From positions 56,914 to 120,913 of the forward strand of contig NZ_AJLJ01000063.1 in NCBI RefSeq assembly GCF_000317245.1: DNA of 64,000 bases, given 5' to 3'. The notes under the pieces were generated by a model that was given only the letters and a program-made list of their open reading frames with translations, was not told the DNA's origin and did no database searches. Numbering within the stretch: the first letter of the stretch is position 1; each line of letters begins with the position of its first letter. This document shows positions 60,158-64,000 of the stretch, piece by piece. Source of the DNA: Fischerella muscicola SAG 1427-1 = PCC 73103 (GTDB taxonomy: Bacteria; Cyanobacteriota; Cyanobacteriia; Cyanobacteriales; Nostocaceae). Position numbers and translations under genes: made by a program.

Positions 60158-62257
60158 ATGGTCAGCTCTACCCTGATTGCTACAATCTATGTCAACCCAA
60201 TAATGGGGAATGATGCCAATGCTGGGTCACGCTTAGTTCCATATAAAACCCTTACCCGTGCTTTAAAAGCAGCCAAAACTGCAACGATTATTCAGCTTGC
60301 ACCGGGTAACTACACCAGTGCTAATGGTGAGATTTTTCCACTGATTATTCCAGCTGGGGTGATGGTGGTGGGTAATGAAGCAACAAAAGGTCAAGGTATC
60401 GTTATTTCTGGAAGTGGAGAATATCAAAGCGAAAGTTTTGGATTGCAAAACATCACACTGCTATTACTGGATAATGCCAGTCTTATGGGTGTGACTGTAA
60501 CTAATTCGATCGCCAAAGGTACTGGTATCTGGATTGAATCTACAGCACCAACTTTAGCTAACAGTAGTTTGATTAAGTGTGGACGAGAAGGCGTATTTGT
60601 TAGTGGTACAGCCAAACCAGCGATTCTCGATAATATATTTGCCGAAAATGGTGCTTCGGGGTTGGTAATGGCACGTAATAGTAAAGGAGAAGTGCTGCGG
60701 AATGTTGTGCAAAAAAATGCCATTGGCATTGCCATCAGTGATTTTGCCGCTCCCTTGATTGCAAATAACAAACTATCAGAAAATCAGACTGCGATCGCTC
60801 TATCTCGTGATGCACGACCAGTACTACGCCAGAATGTCATCGAAAAAAATTCCCAAGGTGGTTTGTTAGTAAACGGTAACGCGATCCCCGATTTGGGTAG
60901 CACTCAAGATCCTGCTGGTAATATATTTCGCGGCAATTCTGGTTTTGATGTGCAAAATGCCACATCAACAAAATTAGTTTCGGCTGGCAACCTGTTAAAT
61001 CCTGTGGGGATCAAGGGGTTGGTAGAGTTGAGCGCAGCTGTTGAAGACACAGCCAAATCAACATCTGTGAATACGAATTTTTCTGACATGTCAGGGCATT
61101 GGGCAGTTGCTTTTGTAGAAACTTTATTAAATAAAGGCTTAATTAGTGGCTTTGGCGATGGTACGTTTAAGCCAGAAGCCCCAATCACTCGCGCTCAGTA
61201 TGCGGCTGTGATTGCTAAAACTTTTGAACTACTTCTAAAAAATAAATACAGTAAATTCACTGATATAAAACCAGATTTCTGGGCAGCCGCAGCTATAGAA
61301 AAGACTGCTAGTATGGGCTTTATAAGCGGATTCCCAGATAATACATTTCGACCAGGACAAAATTTAACAAAAATTCAAGCCATCGTATCGCTAGTAAATG
61401 GGTTACAACTGAGTGGTGGTAATCCAAATGTGTTAACCGTGTATCGTGATCGCGCTCAAATACCCAGTTATGCTACTGAAGCTGTGGCCATTGCTACTCA
61501 GAAACTACTAGTGGTAAACTATCCGCAAACGGAAATACTCGAACCTTTGCGGGATATCACTCGTGCTGAGGTAGTAGCGTTAATTTATCAAGCATTGGTG
61601 ACTAGCGGTAAGCAAAAACCAATAATTTCTCCTTACATTGTCAATCCAGATGCCGATATTCCCTCATTCACCGATATTAAGGGACACTGGGCAGAAGGAT
61701 TTATACGGGCATTAGTGAGTATGAATTTAACCCGTGGTTTTGCTGATGGTAGCTACCAACCAAATCAACCAATGACTCGCGCTCAGTATGCTGCTTTAAT
61801 AGCAGCAGCTTTTAACCCGACTGCTAAACGTTCAGCACCAGAGTTTACTGATGTACCTAAGAATTTTTGGGCATACAAAGCTATTCAACAAGCAGCACAG
61901 GGTGGGTTTGTGGGTGGTTTTAATGACCGCACCTTCCGTCCCCAGCAAAATGTGCAAAGGCTCCAGGTGATTGTTTCCTTGGTCAATGGACTTAATTTAC
62001 CAGCAGCTAATGCTGATGTATTATCTGGGTTTAGCGATCGCAATAGTATTCCCGATTATGCTCGTACCGCAGTCGCAACTGCAACATTGCAAAAAATCAT
62101 CGTCAATTACCCAGATACTAAACAAATTGCACCAACAAAAGAAGCAACACGGGCAGAAGTAGCAGCAATGGTATACCAAGCATTAGTTGCGATCGGGCGA
62201 TCTCCAAATATTAATTCACCATATATTGTTTCTCCTTTTGCAGTGGGGAAAGAGTAA
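60158..62257 (+). CDS. SLH-domain protein with right-handed beta helix (DUF1565)
   Basis: The 699-residue protein starts with a DUF1565/parallel beta-helix region (about 5-290: IYVNPIMGNDANAGSRLVPY with PYKTLTRALK, and repeated coils such as ASGLVMARNSKGEVLRNVVQ). From about 305, two blocks of three S-layer homology motifs follow: FSDMSGHWAVAFVETLLNKG, GDGTFKPEAPITRAQYAAV, FTDIKGHWAEGFIRALVSMN and DGSYQPNQPMTRAQYAALI. SLH motifs usually bind secondary cell-wall polymers or peptidoglycan. A classical signal peptide is not visible at the chosen ATG, so either export uses another route or the start is upstream. Only weak upstream sequence exists. Confidence 0.88.
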   Translation: MVSSTLIATIYVNPIMGNDANAGSRLVPYKTLTRALKAAKTATIIQLAPGNYTSANGEIFPLIIPAGVMVVGNEATKGQGIVISGSGEYQSESFGLQNITLLLLDNASLMGVTVTNSIAKGTGIWIESTAPTLANSSLIKCGREGVFVSGTAKPAILDNIFAENGASGLVMARNSKGEVLRNVVQKNAIGIAISDFAAPLIANNKLSENQTAIALSRDARPVLRQNVIEKNSQGGLLVNGNAIPDLGSTQDPAGNIFRGNSGFDVQNATSTKLVSAGNLLNPVGIKGLVELSAAVEDTAKSTSVNTNFSDMSGHWAVAFVETLLNKGLISGFGDGTFKPEAPITRAQYAAVIAKTFELLLKNKYSKFTDIKPDFWAAAAIEKTASMGFISGFPDNTFRPGQNLTKIQAIVSLVNGLQLSGGNPNVLTVYRDRAQIPSYATEAVAIATQKLLVVNYPQTEILEPLRDITRAEVVALIYQALVTSGKQKPIISPYIVNPDADIPSFTDIKGHWAEGFIRALVSMNLTRGFADGSYQPNQPMTRAQYAALIAAAFNPTAKRSAPEFTDVPKNFWAYKAIQQAAQGGFVGGFNDRTFRPQQNVQRLQVIVSLVNGLNLPAANADVLSGFSDRNSIPDYARTAVATATLQKIIVNYPDTKQIAPTKEATRAEVAAMVYQALVAIGRSPNINSPYIVSPFAVGKE

Positions 62258-62403
62258 AATGAAAGACACTCTTTTATTCTTGAACGATCCCCCTTATCCC
62301 CACAGGGGTCATTATCATCCCTGATCCCCGATCCCCTAACAGTCTTCACAACAAATAAGCTTATTTAAAACAATCTAAAAAACAGTAGCAAAAAGCTAGC
62401 CAT

Positions 62404-63141
62404 ATGCAAGAGGAGCAGGATTTAGCCCTATTGCCTCAAACCGAAATTCCACCTTTTACACCAAGTCTGGGAACATCTGCCGACTTGGCAATAGCCTTAT
62501 TGATTCACTATAGTTTTGATCTCAGTGGTTATCAGGCCAGTGAACTCGTTCATCGTTGGCAACAACAATACTCTGATAGTTGGTTACATATGGCAGTGAT
62601 TGAAGCACTGTATCAGGGGCGTTATAAAGCGATATCAGTACAGCAAATATTAACACTTTGGCAACGACGAGGGCAGGCTGTCTTTCATTTCAATATGGAA
62701 TTTGAGCGCCTAATTTGCAGCAAGTTCCCGGAAAGCTTAACTTCAGTGCCAACATGGTCTCAATTTTCTGCTTACCACAACCCTCGTCCCGATGAAGTGA
62801 AGCAGGAAAACATGGGGACGCGGAGACAAGGTGGACAAGGTGGCCATGGGGAACACGGGGACAGGGGGACACAAGGACATGAGGACACAGAGAGATATCT
62901 TGATAATTTCTCCGTGTCTTCCACTCACCCCCTCACCGCGTCTTCTTCCCTCCCTGTCACTCCTACTCCCAAACCACAACGAAAGCTGCTTTCAGTTGCT
63001 GTCAATAATTCTCCGATTGAGCAATTTACTCCCCAAACAAGCGATCGCTCTCAGTCATTTACCTCAAAATTGAAAGCGATGTCTAATGACAAGCTACTAA
63101 GCATCTATACTCAAGAAACAGTCAATAACCCCACCCTGTAG
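62404..63141 (+). CDS. Unrecognised 245-residue protein with a repeat-derived insert
   Basis: Residues 1-125 form a helical, ordinary-looking domain (SADLAIALLIHYSFDLSGYQ, LVHRWQQQYSDSWLHMAVIE, YKAISVQQILTLWQRRGQAV) that I cannot assign. Residues about 138-170 (GTRRQGGQGGHGEHGDRGTQ and after) are encoded by GGGGACA/GGTGGACAAGG-like tandem repeats of the intergenic type, read in frame. The C-terminal part (STHPLTASSSLPVTPTPKPQ and on) is Ser/Thr/Pro-rich. A hairpin overlaps the stop codon. A repeat seems to have expanded inside the coding sequence without breaking the frame. Confidence 0.6.
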   Translation: MQEEQDLALLPQTEIPPFTPSLGTSADLAIALLIHYSFDLSGYQASELVHRWQQQYSDSWLHMAVIEALYQGRYKAISVQQILTLWQRRGQAVFHFNMEFERLICSKFPESLTSVPTWSQFSAYHNPRPDEVKQENMGTRRQGGQGGHGEHGDRGTQGHEDTERYLDNFSVSSTHPLTASSSLPVTPTPKPQRKLLSVAVNNSPIEQFTPQTSDRSQSFTSKLKAMSNDKLLSIYTQETVNNPTL

Positions 63142-63151
63142 AGGGATGGGG
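63129..63151. repeat. Hairpin CCCCACCC/GGGATGGGG at the stop codon
   Basis: CCCCACCC and GGGATGGGG (one bulged A) enclose TGTAGA, which contains the stop codon of the 245-residue gene. Followed by GCTTGCAAG. It resembles the terminal hairpins of IS200/IS605-type elements, but no transposase is present. Confidence 0.45.
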
Positions 63152-63554
63152 CTTGCAAGATAGTAAGGCTTGCGTGTTTGACTAGCACATTAAGCCACAG
63201 AATAATGAAATACCCCAACTCGCCAACCGTCTAGCAAGCAGGCAGAATCCCGATTTTTGAAAATATAGAGGTGTTTCTTTCAACTTTTGCAAGCTATAAA
63301 GCTGCTAGTGGAAGATTCATATGTTGCGCCAAGAAAATTTTATGTAGTTTAATTACTTCAGTATTAAACTACAATCTTTAATTTAGCGATAAAAAATAAT
63401 AAAAATCAGGTAGCCTTTCACACATATTTATTATTTTACCTGGGTTTGTACTGTAAGGTGCAATATCTGAGTAAATCATTTTTTTAGGAATGTGGCAGAT
63501 AAATAATGAAGTTTTAAATATCTATCAATAACAATACACAGAGGATGACTCTGT
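63142..63554. other. Gap before the NTPase gene
   Basis: A 413-base AT-rich stretch. Apart from the hairpin at its start no structure or gene is seen. A rough TATAATG-like promoter cannot be fixed with confidence. Confidence 0.45.
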
Positions 63555-64000
63555 ATGAGTATACATACTAGTCCCATTATTCTGAGTGATGCGCCAGTCG
63601 ATTCTGAAGGAGATTTAATCTGGCAAAATACAGACATCGACTTAGATGCTGCTATGGTTTCTGACACTATTTTAAATTCTGAAGACCCCTTGGTATTTGC
63701 CATTCATGGACCGTGGGGATCGGGTAAGACTAGCTTCTTGAAGATAGTCGAAAGCAGACTTAAAAAGCAGGAGAATCAAACCATTTATGTTTCTTGGTAT
63801 ATTGCTTCAAATTATCAATCAGTTGGTGATGCATCTACCACATTAACCCTCCGAATTTTAAGAACTTTGCGTGGGACAAAAGATTTAGATTCTGCTGAGA
63901 AGCTGTACGATGACTTAGTAAAGCCAACTTCTTCTAACGTCAAAAATGAGACTATGGGGACGTATGGCTCTTTAGAAGAATTAGCTAGTCAAGTGGCACT
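63555..64000 (+). CDS. KAP-type P-loop NTPase, 5' part only
   Basis: The frame opens at ATG 63555 and runs to the end of the window (148 codons and two bases). It has LVFAIHGPWGSGKTSFLKIV, a Walker A loop (GPWGSGKTS, about residues 54-62) following an Asp-rich lead, as in KAP family NTPases. It then reads IYVSWYIASNYQSVGDASTT, the usual KAP 'W.A' strand after the loop. KAP proteins often have membrane segments inserted in the P-loop domain, occur sporadically and include phage-exclusion PifA; nothing here shows such a role. Walker B would lie outside the window. Confidence 0.8.
   Translation, partial: MSIHTSPIILSDAPVDSEGDLIWQNTDIDLDAAMVSDTILNSEDPLVFAIHGPWGSGKTSFLKIVESRLKKQENQTIYVSWYIASNYQSVGDASTTLTLRILRTLRGTKDLDSAEKLYDDLVKPTSSNVKNETMGTYGSLEELASQVA

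Noticed and set aside
63555..64000. Anti-phage defence island at the right edge
   Set aside because: A lone KAP NTPase start is not enough; no neighbouring nuclease, methylase or other defence gene is visible in the window.
1..64000. tRNA genes and CRISPR arrays
   Set aside because: No cloverleaf with a convincing T-loop and no regularly spaced 25-40 base repeats were found by eye; the tandem repeats have 7-9 base units without spacers.

Overview
The window looks like chromosome from a filamentous, heterocyst-forming type cyanobacterium (Nostocales: Nostoc, Calothrix or Tolypothrix type). The evidence is the many GCGATCGC (HIP1) octamers inside and between genes, an allophycocyanin-type phycobiliprotein, MenH of phylloquinone synthesis, an RRM protein followed by rpsU, several cyanobacterial protein families (DUF4079, DUF1997, DUF3124) and abundant heptamer/nonamer tandem repeats. 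Coding density is moderate, with long AT-rich intergenic stretches. I see no tRNA, rRNA, CRISPR array, integrase or transposase gene.

Layout. 0.3-6.4 kb: PGM1-like ATP-grasp ligase, membrane Ser/Thr kinase, pentapeptide-repeat protein, M20 amidohydrolase. 7-20.6 kb, mostly minus strand: sterol-desaturase-like protein, two-component pair, NYN/LabA-like protein, phospholipase-D-like lipoprotein, DUF4212/sodium:solute symporter pair, TPR lipoprotein, RNase D-like exonuclease, membrane-anchored beta-propeller. 22-24.4 kb: two family-4 glycosyltransferases. 24.5-29.6 kb: the most system-like group, with two general-stress-protein-like paralogues, a minimal pore-loop channel with an unusual filter, a TrkA/RCK-type NAD-binding protein, a DUF3124 lipoprotein and a CPA1 cation/proton antiporter. 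This suggests an ion or osmotic stress module.

30-42 kb: ilvA, an aldo/keto reductase broken by one in-frame stop, a stand-alone MHYT protein, an unrecognised 594-residue protein, an ankyrin protein, DUF4079, DUF1997, an SDR, a lambda-type lysozyme with a non-ATG start, and menH. 42.6-48.8 kb: phosphoketolase, Fic protein, PPK2 and phosphoglucomutase on one strand. 49-52 kb: tldD/pmbA pair. 53-64 kb: orphan allophycocyanin-alpha-like gene, RRM/rpsU, small orphans, pentapeptide protein, glycosyltransferase, zinc metallopeptidase, SLH/beta-helix protein, a protein carrying a repeat insertion, and the start of a KAP-type P-loop NTPase that runs off the window.

The most unusual feature is the intergenic DNA. 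At least six families of roughly 100-270 bp non-coding elements with terminal inverted repeats (MITE-like, called A to F here) lie between the genes. Palindromic cores appear to be shared between families with different ends. One element is nested in another, one abuts and apparently truncates a duplicated gene, one sits inside a small broken gene, and one supplies a false N-terminal extension to the phosphoketolase reading frame.
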